In this document: positions 53,958 to 63,030 of the stretch, piece after piece
How the letters are laid out: each line of letters begins with the position of its first letter
Position numbering within the stretch: position 1 is the stretch's first letter
From: Comamonadaceae bacterium
GTDB lineage: Bacteria; Pseudomonadota; Gammaproteobacteria; Burkholderiales; Burkholderiaceae_C
Length of the DNA stretch: 64,000 nucleotides
Reading direction: 5' to 3'
Assembly: GCA_947443645.1 (NCBI GenBank)
Contig: CANEXF010000003.1
Coordinates: forward strand, 124,001 to 188,000
The notes under the pieces: model-generated
Told to the model about the DNA's origin: nothing
The model's input: only the letters and a program-made list of their open reading frames with translations
Database searches by the model: none
Program-made: the position numbers and the translations under genes

Positions 53958-54503
53958 CTAGCGCGGGTAAGCCGGCACGATGCCGGCCAGCTCCAGCTGC
54001 ATCAGGATCGTGTTGACCAGGGTGGAGACCGAGGGCCGCCCGGTTTCAACTACAAAATGCGCGGTTTCGCGGTACAGCGGATCGCGCGCGGCATAGAGTT
54101 CCTTCAGACGGGCCAGCGGATCGGGAACCTGCAGCAAGGGCCGACTCTGGTCATTTTTCAGGCGCCTGAACACCTCTTCTGGCGCGGAATGAAGATAGAC
54201 CGTCTGAGTCCGCTGATGCAGATGCGCGCGGTTGGCGGCTCGCAAAATCGCGCCGCCGCCAGTGGACAGCACGCAAGCGCCGTTTTGCGAGAGCTCGTCA
54301 ATCACCTGTTCCTCAAGGTCACGAAAGGCCTGCTCGCCCTCGCGCGCGAAAAATTCGCGAATCGAGCAAGCAATTCGCTGCTCAATGACCTGGTCCGAGT
54401 CAATGAATTTGACGTCAAGCCGTCTGGCAAGCTGCCGGCCAATCGTGGACTTACCCGAACCAGGTAAACCCACGCAGGCGATTCTGACTGGTTGTGCGTT
54501 CAA
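53958..54503 (-). CDS. aroK: Shikimate kinase AroK
   Basis: The 181-residue protein has Walker A GLPGSGKST at residues 12-20, the shikimate-binding DSDQVIEQR and STGGGAILR. It phosphorylates shikimate at the 3-hydroxyl. It lies 166 bp after pilQ with a rho-independent terminator in the gap, so it probably has its own promoter although it often cotranscribes with pil genes. Confidence 0.95.
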   Translation of the reverse strand: MNAQPVRIACVGLPGSGKSTIGRQLARRLDVKFIDSDQVIEQRIACSIREFFAREGEQAFRDLEEQVIDELSQNGACVLSTGGGAILRAANRAHLHQRTQTVYLHSAPEEVFRRLKNDQSRPLLQVPDPLARLKELYAARDPLYRETAHFVVETGRPSVSTLVNTILMQLELAGIVPAYPR

Positions 54504-54610
54504 TTTTTGTATTTACAGCGCGGCAAAACTATGCAGGAACTGCAGGCGATAAAGCAATAGGCGCAAGTCCCTGAGCCCACCTGCGGCGACAAGTGGCAAA
54601 GCATAAACTG

Positions 54611-54642
54611 AAAAACCCCTGCCCAAACTGGTCGGACAGGGG
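54611..54642 (-). terminator. Rho-independent terminator after pilQ
   Basis: On the minus strand CCCCTG...CAGGGG forms the stem (the full outer stem is 6 bp plus TCC/GGG pairs), followed by TTTTT. It lies between pilQ and aroK. Confidence 0.8.
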
Positions 54643-54669
54643 AATTTCAGCGTGCGCGTCGAGCTTGGC

Positions 54670-56790
54670 TCAACGCAGCGCCGCACCATTGGTCAGCATT
54701 TTGGGTGTGATGAACACCAGCAGCTCGTTTTTGGTGGCGGTGCGGGTTTTGGTCTTGAACAAATTTCCTATGCCTGGCAAATCGCCAAAAAACGGCACCT
54801 TGGTCTCGTCTTCGCGGTCGTTTTGCTCATAGATGCCGCCAATCACGACGGTTCCACCATTTTCAACCAGTACCTGCGTTTGAATATGCTTGGTGTCGAT
54901 GGCAAAACCATTACTGGTCGAGCGACCCACGCTGTCCTTGTTGACATCGACAGTCAGAATAATGCTGCCCTCGGGCGTGATCTGGGGCGTGACCTCGAGC
55001 TTCAAATTGGCCTTGCGAAAGGCAATCGAAGTGGCACCGCTAGAAGTCGCTTGCTGGTATGGCAGTTCCGTGCCCTGCTCAATCAGCGCCTTGACCTGAT
55101 CGGCCGTCACGATGCGCGGACTGGACACAATTTTCCCCTTGCCATCAGCTTCTGCAGCGGAAATCTCAAGATTCAGAAAGCGGGTCTTGGCCGCATTGAA
55201 AAGGGACACTGCAAAAGTCGCAGCAGGAAAACCGTTCTGTCCAACGCCAGGCAAACTGACAAACTCGCCTGCGGTGGTGCCCGCAGCGGTGGCGTTGTAA
55301 GAGCCACCGAAAGCCGTGTTGGTGTTCTGGTTAAACGGCTGCCCACCCAGTCGAACGCCAAGAGATTTACCGAAGGAATCCGCAGCTTCAACGATTCGCG
55401 CCTCGATCAGCACTTGCCGCACTGGAATGTCGAGTTTGGCGATCAGGGCCTGCACCTGCTCCAGCGTGGCAGACACGTCCGTCACGAAAAGCTGGTTGGT
55501 TCGGGCCTCGGCTATCACGCTGCCGCGCGCCGACAGAATCTTGGTCGACCCCACGCCCCGGCCAAGCAGGCTGGTGGCAATATCCGCAGCCTTGGCGTAA
55601 TTGAGCTTGAAGTCCTGGGTGCGCAACACTTCCAGGCTCTGGATCGCATTTTTGGACTCCAGGTCCAGCTTTTCCTTGGCGGCCAGTTCGTCCTTGGGTG
55701 CAATCAGCAGAACGTTGCCGTTTTTGCGCATGCCCAGGCCGCGCGCCTGCAAAATGATGTCCAGCGCCTGATCCCAGGGCACGTCCTTCAAACGCAGCGT
55801 GACGTTTCCAGTCACGCTGTCGGAGGTCACGATGTTGAAGTTGGTGAAGTCGGCGATCACCTGCAGCAGTGAACGAATTTCAATATTCTGGAAATTCAGC
55901 GACAGCTTCTCACCGCTATAACCCGGGCCTTGCGTCAGCTTGCTGGCGTCAACTTTTTGCGGACGCACTTCGAGCACAAACTGACTGTCGCTTTGATAGG
56001 CGCTGTGCTCCCACAAACCTTTGGGCTCCACCACCATGCGGACCTTGTCGCCTGACTGTACGGTCGTCACGCTTTGCACCGGCGTGCCAAAGTCGGACAC
56101 ATCAAGGCGGCGGCGCAGCCCCTCAGGCAGCGAGGTTTTCAAGAATTCAACCACCAGTGTCTGGCCCTGCTGGCGAATATCGACGCCGACCTGGTTGTTT
56201 GGCAAGTCGACCACAATGCGGCCGGAATTATCGACACCGCGCCTGAAGTCAAGATCCTTCAGAGGCAGGATGTCGCGGTTGCGGTTCTCGGCAAACACAG
56301 GAGCCGCAGCAGCCGCAGGCGCGGCAGCAATGACCGGATCCAGAATAATCAGCAGCGCCTTGCCTTGTATTTCAGCCTTGTAAGCGGTTGAAGCCCGGAG
56401 ATTCAACACCACACGGGTTCTTTCACCGGACTGCACGACATTGGCTGAACGCAAGTTGCCCAGGCTGATATCCACATTCGAGCGCCCCATGGCATTGGCA
56501 ATGCCCGGGAAGTCGAGCGCAATCCGCGCCGGCGACTGAATACTGAAGCCGGTTGGAAGCGCGGCGAGCGGTTCTGCAAGCTCAATCCTGACAATTTCAG
56601 TCCCGCCTTGAACCGTACCTGTCACAGACTGAATGCTGTTGACGCCTTGTGTCTGGGCCTGCAAAGGCAAAGAGAAAGACGCGACCAGCAATGCAACTGA
56701 CATGGTGGCGCAAGCCATCACAGTCCCCAGCAAATTCCGTACGACGGGTCTTCCAGCAACTGCGCTTGTTATACATGCCGGCTTGTTCAT
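54670..56790 (-). CDS. pilQ: Type IV pilus secretin PilQ
   Basis: The 706-residue protein has a signal peptide, two AMIN-like beta-rich domains (about 55-280), an STN/N0-type domain (LNFQNIEIRSLLQVIADFTNFNIV), an N1 domain and the C-terminal secretin core (VRQVLIEARIVEAADSFGKSLGVRLG and GTVVIGGIYEQNDREDETKVPFFGDLPGIGNLF). It forms the outer-membrane pore for pilus fibre exit. Its ATG overlaps the pilP stop by 4 bp. Confidence 0.97.
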   Translation of the reverse strand: MNKPACITSAVAGRPVVRNLLGTVMACATMSVALLVASFSLPLQAQTQGVNSIQSVTGTVQGGTEIVRIELAEPLAALPTGFSIQSPARIALDFPGIANAMGRSNVDISLGNLRSANVVQSGERTRVVLNLRASTAYKAEIQGKALLIILDPVIAAAPAAAAAPVFAENRNRDILPLKDLDFRRGVDNSGRIVVDLPNNQVGVDIRQQGQTLVVEFLKTSLPEGLRRRLDVSDFGTPVQSVTTVQSGDKVRMVVEPKGLWEHSAYQSDSQFVLEVRPQKVDASKLTQGPGYSGEKLSLNFQNIEIRSLLQVIADFTNFNIVTSDSVTGNVTLRLKDVPWDQALDIILQARGLGMRKNGNVLLIAPKDELAAKEKLDLESKNAIQSLEVLRTQDFKLNYAKAADIATSLLGRGVGSTKILSARGSVIAEARTNQLFVTDVSATLEQVQALIAKLDIPVRQVLIEARIVEAADSFGKSLGVRLGGQPFNQNTNTAFGGSYNATAAGTTAGEFVSLPGVGQNGFPAATFAVSLFNAAKTRFLNLEISAAEADGKGKIVSSPRIVTADQVKALIEQGTELPYQQATSSGATSIAFRKANLKLEVTPQITPEGSIILTVDVNKDSVGRSTSNGFAIDTKHIQTQVLVENGGTVVIGGIYEQNDREDETKVPFFGDLPGIGNLFKTKTRTATKNELLVFITPKMLTNGAALR

Positions 56791-57338
56791 TTTGATCCCT
56801 CTTGAAGCTGTAAAGTTGCCGTTCGCTCAATCCATTCGCCAGCGGCGTCCTGCACGATTTCGCGCAGGGTCAAGCCGGTTTCAGTCACCTTGGTGATGCG
56901 GCCATAGTTTTGGCCCAGGTAGTTACCCACGTGGACCTGGTACAGCAAGTTGTCCACGCGCACCAATGCAACTGGCTTGCCGGCCTTGATCAGGCTGCCC
57001 ACCATGACAGCGGTGTCAAGTGGTGAGGCCTCCAAAGGCTCTTTTCGCCGTGCCAGCTCTGGCGCAATCAAGGCCGCGTTGGCCGTCACCTGATTGGAAT
57101 CACGTTTGAGCGCCTGCGCCAGTTTCTGGCTGCTAAAAGGATCAACCGTGCCTTCCTGGCCATAAGGCTGGGGAGAAAATTTCGTGGGTTCAGGTATGCG
57201 CTCGACCTTGGGCCGGGTCAGATTGCGCTGCTCCTGCATCCATTGCTGCAGCTCTTCCTGTCCCGATGAACCACAGCCGGCCAGTCCCAGCAACGCAAGC
57301 AATAGCGCGCCCAGTTGTATCTGCCTGCTGGCGATCAT
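56787..57338 (-). CDS. pilP: Pilus assembly lipoprotein PilP
   Basis: The 183-residue protein has a lipoprotein signal ending in GLAGC with C22, a long linker and the C-terminal PilP beta domain (VRVDNLLYQVHVGNYLGQNYGRITKVTETGLTLREIVQD). PilP links the inner-membrane PilNO complex to PilQ. It overlaps pilO and pilQ by 4 bp each. Confidence 0.95.
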   Translation of the reverse strand: MIASRQIQLGALLLALLGLAGCGSSGQEELQQWMQEQRNLTRPKVERIPEPTKFSPQPYGQEGTVDPFSSQKLAQALKRDSNQVTANAALIAPELARRKEPLEASPLDTAVMVGSLIKAGKPVALVRVDNLLYQVHVGNYLGQNYGRITKVTETGLTLREIVQDAAGEWIERTATLQLQEGSK

Positions 57339-58015
57339 TTTTTGTCTCCCTTGGCCGGCGCGTTCTTACGCTGCAAAGCCACTTCGTCATTGTCCAGATA
57401 GCGGAAGGTCTTGGCCGTGGTGTCCATGGTCAGAGTGCCGTCCTTGGTGTTGGCGGGCACTAGCGTCAGGTTGTTCAGCGTGACGATTCGGGACAGATTC
57501 GCGATATCGGCGGCAAATGCGCCAATGTCGTGATAACGCCCGGTCACGCGTACCGAAATCGGCAGCTCGGCGTAGTACTCCTTAACGCTGACCTGGCCGG
57601 GCCGGAACAGCTCAAACTGCAAGCTGCGCCCCAAGCCGGCTTGATTGATGTCTGACAACAAGGCATCCATTTCAGCTTTGCTGGGCAATTGCTTTTCAAG
57701 CTGGGTGACATATTGCTGCACCTGCTCGCGCTGCTTTTTCAAAGCGTCAAGACTGGCCGCCTGGGCGAGCTTCTTGGTGAAGTCCTCACGCAGCACGGTT
57801 TCCTTGCCGCGCTCGATAGTCAATTCCTCATCGGAAGAGTTGAGCCATACAAACCAGAGCCCGACGACCACAAATACCGTCACGGCCAAACACAGGAGAT
57901 AGCGCGGCAGCACCGGCCAGGAAGGTGGGTCGTTCGGATCCAGGCCCACGAACTGGGCCTTCAGTTCACCAAGCCTCGCCTCGACATCAATATTAAGTTT
58001 TGGAATTTTTGCCAT
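57335..58015 (-). CDS. pilO: Pilus assembly protein PilO
   Basis: The 226-residue protein has one membrane segment (YLLCLAVTVFVVVGLWFVWL), a coiled coil (about 65-120, with LKKQREQVQQYVTQLEKQLPSKAEMDALLSDI) and a ferredoxin-like C-terminal domain. It dimerises with PilN to support the pilus machine. It follows pilN by 13 bp. Confidence 0.95.
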   Translation of the reverse strand: MAKIPKLNIDVEARLGELKAQFVGLDPNDPPSWPVLPRYLLCLAVTVFVVVGLWFVWLNSSDEELTIERGKETVLREDFTKKLAQAASLDALKKQREQVQQYVTQLEKQLPSKAEMDALLSDINQAGLGRSLQFELFRPGQVSVKEYYAELPISVRVTGRYHDIGAFAADIANLSRIVTLNNLTLVPANTKDGTLTMDTTAKTFRYLDNDEVALQRKNAPAKGDKK

Positions 58016-58028
58016 GCTCAGTCCTGAC

Positions 58029-58673
58029 TCAAACCTTTGCGGCGGCCGAAGCGGCTGGCGCCGGCTTGGGCGCCGGCGCTACTGCAGCGGAAGCCACGGG
58101 CTTGGCCTGTTCGCTTGCGCGCTTTAGCGCCACGCGCATTGAAAAATTGGACACCCGACGCTGGTCGCGCGCAGACAGCGAGACACTGGCTGCGGTGATC
58201 TCGATCAACTCGGGCCGCGTCAGCCACGGACTGTTGTTGCCCAGGTTCCTGAGCAATTCTGATACCCGTTCGTTGGACTGCGCCACACCGGTCAGCAATA
58301 CGGTCTGGTTGTCCTGGCGCATACTGTTGATATAGACACCCTCGGGCAATTGCTTGACCAACTCATCGAGCAGATAAACCGGCAGGTTACGGTTGCCCTG
58401 CAAGTCTTCGACCGCGTTTTGCCTGGCGCGTAGCGCGGCGATTTCCTGCTGCAAGCCGGCGATGTCCTTGATCTGACCTTCCAGCTTGGTGATTTCGGTT
58501 TTAAGCAGCGCGTTTCTATCCTGTTGCCCGGATATCTGGGTCTGGTACCAGGAATACACCGCGCCGCAAATCAGTCCGCCCATCAAGGCGGCGATTCCGA
58601 GTGCAGTAAAAAACAGTTCGCGTTTGCGCTTGCGCGCGGCCTCACGATGGGGCAGCAGGTTGACAAGAATCAC
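58029..58673 (-). CDS. pilN: Pilus assembly protein PilN
   Basis: The 214-residue protein starts MILVNLLPHRE, the PilN N-terminal segment that binds PilM, then has one membrane helix (LFFTALGIAALMGGLICGAVY) and a coiled coil. I chose the GTG at 58673: GGAGG lies 8 nt upstream, and its bases overlap the pilM stop as GTGA. An extension to 58703 lacks support. Confidence 0.95.
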   Translation of the reverse strand: MILVNLLPHREAARKRKRELFFTALGIAALMGGLICGAVYSWYQTQISGQQDRNALLKTEITKLEGQIKDIAGLQQEIAALRARQNAVEDLQGNRNLPVYLLDELVKQLPEGVYINSMRQDNQTVLLTGVAQSNERVSELLRNLGNNSPWLTRPELIEITAASVSLSARDQRRVSNFSMRVALKRASEQAKPVASAAVAPAPKPAPAASAAAKV

Positions 58674-59749
58674 CGCAAAAACCTCCGCAAAGCCAGACCG
58701 CAAGATGTCAGATAGGAAGCCGCTTCACGTCGCATTTTCTTTTCGCGAACGTCGCTTCCTATCGTCATGCCCTCGAACGGATCGGCCCGCAAGCTGGCAA
58801 AAGAGGTTTGTTGGGTAACGGCCTCGGTCAGACCAGGCAAGGCCGACGAACCGCCGGCCAGCATCACATAGTCGACCCGGTTGTGGGGCGTGCTGGTGAA
58901 GAAAAATTGCAGGGCCCGACCAATTTCCTGGGCCAAGCTGTCCACAAAAGGCTTGAGTACGCCGGATTCGTAGTCTTCCGGCAGGTCTCCGCTGCGCTTC
59001 TTGCTTTCAGCCTCTTCGGGGGAAAAGCCATACTGACGCACGATCAGCTGGGTCAGCTGGGCGCCGCCAAAAGCCTGGTCACGCTCATAAAGAACCTCGT
59101 CGTTCTTGATGACCTGCATGCTGGTGGTCAGCGCGCCGACTTCAAAAAGCGCGACCATCGTGTCCAGACCCTTGTTGGGCAGGTTCTCTATTAACCGCGC
59201 CGTTGCAAGGCGCGACGCATAGGATTCAACGTCGATCACGACAGGCTTGAGGCCAGCAGCCTCTGCCAAACCCTGCCGGTCCTGGACTTTTTCCTTGCGG
59301 GACGCGGCAATCAGCACCTCCACATCGCCGCTGGAACTGGCGCTTGGCCCGACCACGCAAAAATCCAGGCTCACTTCATCCAGTGAGAAGGGTATGTATT
59401 GGTTGGCTTCGGACTCGACCTGGATTTCCAGCTCGGCTTCGCTCAGGCCACCCGGGAGAATGATTTTCTTGGTAATCACGGCGGAAGCCGGCAAGGCCAT
59501 GGCCACCTGCTTGGTACGCGTGCCGCTTTTTTTGACGACGCGCCGGACGGCTTCGGCCACTTCGTCGAATTTCTCGACGTTACCATCGGTAATCCAGCCG
59601 CGTTCCAGCGGTTCTATGGCACAACGGTCGAGCACGAGATTGCCGGACTTGTCACGGCTCAATTCGACCAGCTTGACGCTGGATGAACTGATATCTATGC
59701 CCAGCAAAGCTGGTTCCTGTCGATTAAATAAAGACCCCAAAGAGATCAA
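58670..59749 (-). CDS. pilM: Type IV pilus ATPase-fold protein PilM
   Basis: The 359-residue actin-like protein has GIDISSSSVKLVELS at the start, LPASAVITKKIILP, and YVMLAGGSSALPGLTEAV near the end, all standard for PilM. It binds ATP and PilN on the cytoplasmic face. The start is uncertain: TTG at 59749 gives LISLGSLF, the family N-terminus, with GGGGA a few bases upstream; a TTG 12 bp earlier is also in frame. It is divergent from mrcA across about 270 bp. Confidence 0.95.
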   Translation of the reverse strand: MISLGSLFNRQEPALLGIDISSSSVKLVELSRDKSGNLVLDRCAIEPLERGWITDGNVEKFDEVAEAVRRVVKKSGTRTKQVAMALPASAVITKKIILPGGLSEAELEIQVESEANQYIPFSLDEVSLDFCVVGPSASSSGDVEVLIAASRKEKVQDRQGLAEAAGLKPVVIDVESYASRLATARLIENLPNKGLDTMVALFEVGALTTSMQVIKNDEVLYERDQAFGGAQLTQLIVRQYGFSPEEAESKKRSGDLPEDYESGVLKPFVDSLAQEIGRALQFFFTSTPHNRVDYVMLAGGSSALPGLTEAVTQQTSFASLRADPFEGMTIGSDVREKKMRREAASYLTSCGLALRRFLR

Positions 59750-59989
59750 ATCGGTCCCCAAATCATGGCTAATAAGTAGCCTTACACACTTAAGAAGTTA
59801 CTTGAATACTAGCAGCAAGCCCCTTGTAGACTAAGGATTTTTTCAATTTGACTGCTAATTACCGTTGTCAAAAGCCGACGATTGTTACAGAAGGTAAAGC
59901 CATAGTTTGCCTGAGCGACAGAGCTAAAAAGGGGTGCCGCAGGCGCCGCACAACAAGACGCTGATGATTTTTTGGCTTTCCGTGATTTT

Positions 59990-59995
59990 TATAAT
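59990..59995 (+). promoter_or_regulatory. Candidate -10 box for mrcA
   Basis: A perfect TATAAT lies 26 bp upstream of the mrcA ATG. I do not see a convincing -35 at normal spacing. Beyond it the 260-bp pilM-mrcA region shows no other structure. Confidence 0.35.
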
Positions 59996-60021
59996 GGTTC
60001 AGCGACGTTACGATTGACTAC

Positions 60022-62445
60022 ATGCTGCCTAACTCTTCTTCCGCCTCCACCGACGCCAACCCAAGCCCCAAAGCACGCCCGCCATGGCTGGGCTGGCTCT
60101 TGACGCTGTCCTTGTGGGGCGCTGGACTGGCATTGGCGGGCGCCCTGAGCCTTTTGATGGTGATCGCCGTGGCATTGGCGGTGGCCTATCCCAACCTGCC
60201 GGACATCTCTGATCTGTCTGACTACCGGCCCAAGCTGCCGATGCGGGTTTATTCCGCCGATGGCGTTGTGATCGGGGAGTTCGGCGAGGAGCGCCGCAGC
60301 CTGACGCCTATCCAGGACATTCCGCAAGTCATGAAAGACGCCGTGCTGGCGATAGAGGACGCACGCTTTTTCTCCCACGGCGGCGTCGACTACCTGGGTG
60401 TGATTCGCGCCGGCCTGGCCAACGTCGGGCGCTCAAAAAGCCAGGGGGCCTCGACCATCACCATGCAGGTGGCGCGCAATGTGTACCTGTCCACTGAAAA
60501 AAGCTACACCCGAAAAATCTACGAAATCTTGCTGACCTTCAAGCTGGAGCATCTGCTGAGCAAAGACCAGATTCTTGAGATCTATATGAATCAGATCTTT
60601 CTGGGCAACCGGGCCTATGGCTTTGCGGCGGCGTCTGAAGCGTATTTTGGCAAGCCCCTCAAGGACATCACGATTGCAGAAGCCGCCATGCTCGCCGGCC
60701 TGCCCAAGGCGCCATCGGCTTACAACCCCATCGTCAACCCCAAGCGCGCTCGCGCCCGTCAGCTCTACATCATCGAGCGCATGGAAGACAACGGCTTCAT
60801 CACCAAAGCCCAGGCCACCGCAGCAAAGGCCGAAGAACTTTCGGTCAAGTCCGGACCTGATGCCGGCCGGGTTCACGCCGAATACATCGCCGAAACCGTA
60901 CGCCAGCTGGTATTCAACCAGTATGGCGAGCAGACCTATACACGCGGGCTCAATGTCTACACGACGCTGCGCGCCGGAGATCAGGCCGTAGCGTACAAGG
61001 CGCTGCGCAAAGGCATCATGGACTATGAGCGCCGCCAGATTTACCGCGGTCCGGAAAAATTCATAGATCTGCCGGCCGATGCCAAAGATGCCGAAGACGT
61101 GATTGACGACGCGCTCACCGACAGCCCCGACAACGGCGACGTGATGTCTGCCGTGGTGCTGGATGCCAATCCGAAACGAATCCTGGCCCTGCGGCAAAAC
61201 AGCGAAAGTGTGGAAATCACCGGCGAAGGCCTCAAGCCGGCCCAGTCCGGTTTGTCGGACAAAGCCGCACCCAACATCAAGATCCGCCGCGGCGCGCTGA
61301 TTCGCGTGGTCAAAACGGCTAAAAATACCTGGGAAATCACCCAGCTGCCTGAAGTCGAAGGTGCGTTTGTCGCGTTGGATCCGCGTGACGGCGCGATCCG
61401 GGCACTGGTCGGTGGCTTTGACTTCCAGAAGAATAAGTTCAACCATGTGACCCAGGCCTGGCGCCAACCCGGCTCCAGCTTCAAGCCCTTCATTTATTCT
61501 GCCGCCCTGGAAAAAGGCTTCACCCCGGCCACCGTGGTCAACGACGCCCCGCTGTTTTTTGATGCTGGCGTGACTGGCGGCCAGCCCTGGGAGCCGAAAA
61601 ACTATGACGGCACCTTTGAAGGTCCGATGAATTTGCGTACCGCGCTGAAGAAATCAAAAAACATGATTTCCATCCGCATACTGCAGGCCATAGGCGCCAA
61701 CTACGCGCAGGACTGGATCACCCATTTTGGCTTTGAAGCCGAAAAACACCCTGCTTATCTGACCATGGCGCTGGGCGCCGGCTCGGTCACACCGATGCAG
61801 ATGGCCACCGCCTATTCGGTGTTTGCCAACGGCGGCTACCGCATCAATCCTTATCTGATCACCAAAATCACCGACCAGAAAGGCAAGGTGCTGATAGAGA
61901 GCAAGGCGCCGGTGCTGGACGAGTCAGTGCGCGGAATTGACGCCCGCAATGCCTTCATCATGTCCAGCCTGTTGCAAGAAGTGGCACGCTCAGGCACGGC
62001 CGCGAAAGCCCAGGCGACCTTGAAACGGCCAGACATCTACGGAAAAACCGGCACCACCAATGACTCCATAGACACCTGGTTTGTCGGCTTTCAGCCAACG
62101 CTGGCCGCGGCGGTCTGGATGGGTTACGACACACCCAAAAAGCTCGGCGACCGCGAGACCGGCGGCGGCTTGAGCCTGCCAATCTGGATTGACTTCATGG
62201 GCTATGCGCTCAAGGGCGTACCAGTCAGCGAACCGCCGGTGCCTGCAGGCGTGGTCAACGTGGCTGGCGAGTGGTATTACGACGAATACGCCAAAGGCGC
62301 TGGCGTCAGCAGTGTTGGCCTGCATGACGCCGCACCGGTCAATGGCAGTCCGCCAGGCGGCGCGCCGGCTGCGGCCACCGCACCGATTTCAGTCTTGCCG
62401 CCGGCCGATGAAAAGAAGCGGATTCTTGACTTGTTCAAGAACTGA
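60022..62445 (+). CDS. mrcA: Penicillin-binding protein 1A (bifunctional)
   Basis: The 807-residue protein has a short cytoplasmic tail, one membrane helix (about 23-57), a GT51 transglycosylase domain with catalytic E112 in AIEDARFFSHGG, an inserted OB-like region, and a transpeptidase with S485-S-F-K488, SKN and KTGTTND motifs. It polymerises and crosslinks peptidoglycan. The C-terminal tail is rich in Pro and Ala. Divergent placement from pilMNOPQ is conserved in gammaproteobacteria and betaproteobacteria. Confidence 0.97.
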   Translation: MLPNSSSASTDANPSPKARPPWLGWLLTLSLWGAGLALAGALSLLMVIAVALAVAYPNLPDISDLSDYRPKLPMRVYSADGVVIGEFGEERRSLTPIQDIPQVMKDAVLAIEDARFFSHGGVDYLGVIRAGLANVGRSKSQGASTITMQVARNVYLSTEKSYTRKIYEILLTFKLEHLLSKDQILEIYMNQIFLGNRAYGFAAASEAYFGKPLKDITIAEAAMLAGLPKAPSAYNPIVNPKRARARQLYIIERMEDNGFITKAQATAAKAEELSVKSGPDAGRVHAEYIAETVRQLVFNQYGEQTYTRGLNVYTTLRAGDQAVAYKALRKGIMDYERRQIYRGPEKFIDLPADAKDAEDVIDDALTDSPDNGDVMSAVVLDANPKRILALRQNSESVEITGEGLKPAQSGLSDKAAPNIKIRRGALIRVVKTAKNTWEITQLPEVEGAFVALDPRDGAIRALVGGFDFQKNKFNHVTQAWRQPGSSFKPFIYSAALEKGFTPATVVNDAPLFFDAGVTGGQPWEPKNYDGTFEGPMNLRTALKKSKNMISIRILQAIGANYAQDWITHFGFEAEKHPAYLTMALGAGSVTPMQMATAYSVFANGGYRINPYLITKITDQKGKVLIESKAPVLDESVRGIDARNAFIMSSLLQEVARSGTAAKAQATLKRPDIYGKTGTTNDSIDTWFVGFQPTLAAAVWMGYDTPKKLGDRETGGGLSLPIWIDFMGYALKGVPVSEPPVPAGVVNVAGEWYYDEYAKGAGVSSVGLHDAAPVNGSPPGGAPAAATAPISVLPPADEKKRILDLFKN

Positions 62446-62463
62446 AAACTGCTGGCTCTCGGC

Positions 62464-62799
62464 TCAAGGCAGTGGCTTGAAGCTCAAGCCCTGCCCTGAC
62501 TGCTGACTCGCATAGCGCGAAAGGCTGCTGAAAAACTCTGTCGCGTCCTTGGTATCCGTCCACTGGCCGCTATTGAATTTGTAGTGAAACCCGCCCGCCT
62601 TGGCGGCCATCCAGATTTCCTGCAGCGGTTTTTGCAGGTTGATGATGATCTGGCTGCGGTTGGCAAAGCTCAGCGTGATCATGCCGCCGGTACGCTGGTT
62701 GTCGATGTCGGCATCGGTCTCATCGTTGATGCGGTCGCAGGCGAGCTCTACTGCCGCCAGGGCGGCCTCAGCGTGCTGCAGATATTCAAGGTCGGTCAT
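62464..62799 (-). CDS. cyaY: Frataxin-like iron donor CyaY
   Basis: The 111-residue protein has the CyaY pattern: [26 protein letters not shown] with acidic residues in helix 1, then [34 protein letters not shown]. Frataxins bind iron and regulate iron-sulfur cluster assembly. The ATG at 62799 opens this pattern. It is convergent with mrcA and divergent from lptM, with only 12 bp between the two starts. Confidence 0.95.
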   Translation of the reverse strand: MTDLEYLQHAEAALAAVELACDRINDETDADIDNQRTGGMITLSFANRSQIIINLQKPLQEIWMAAKAGGFHYKFNSGQWTDTKDATEFFSSLSRYASQQSGQGLSFKPLP

Positions 62800-62811
62800 T
62801 ACAATCCCATC

Positions 62812-63030
62812 ATGGTTTTTTCTTTCCAAATTTTAGGCCGTGCGCGCGGCACCTCCTCGCGTCATGGGCTTGTCGCCACCGTGCTGGTGCTGTCTGGTCT
62901 TTCCAGCCTTGCCGCCTGTGGTCAAAAAGGCCCGCTCTTTCTGCCTGTGCCACCCCGCCCGGTTCAGGCCGGCGCCGTCGCCACGCCAGCCGTGACACCG
63001 CCCACCCTTCCTGCATCGGCCGCACCATGA
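62812..63030 (+). CDS. lptM: LptM-like lipoprotein (YifL family)
   Basis: The 72-residue protein has a lipoprotein signal with C36 in [14 protein letters not shown]; the CGQKGPL.LP signature is diagnostic for LptM/YifL, which helps mature the LptD-LptE LPS translocon. A Pro/Ala tail follows. Its stop overlaps the lysA ATG as ATGA, so the two are coupled. Confidence 0.9.
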   Translation: MVFSFQILGRARGTSSRHGLVATVLVLSGLSSLAACGQKGPLFLPVPPRPVQAGAVATPAVTPPTLPASAAP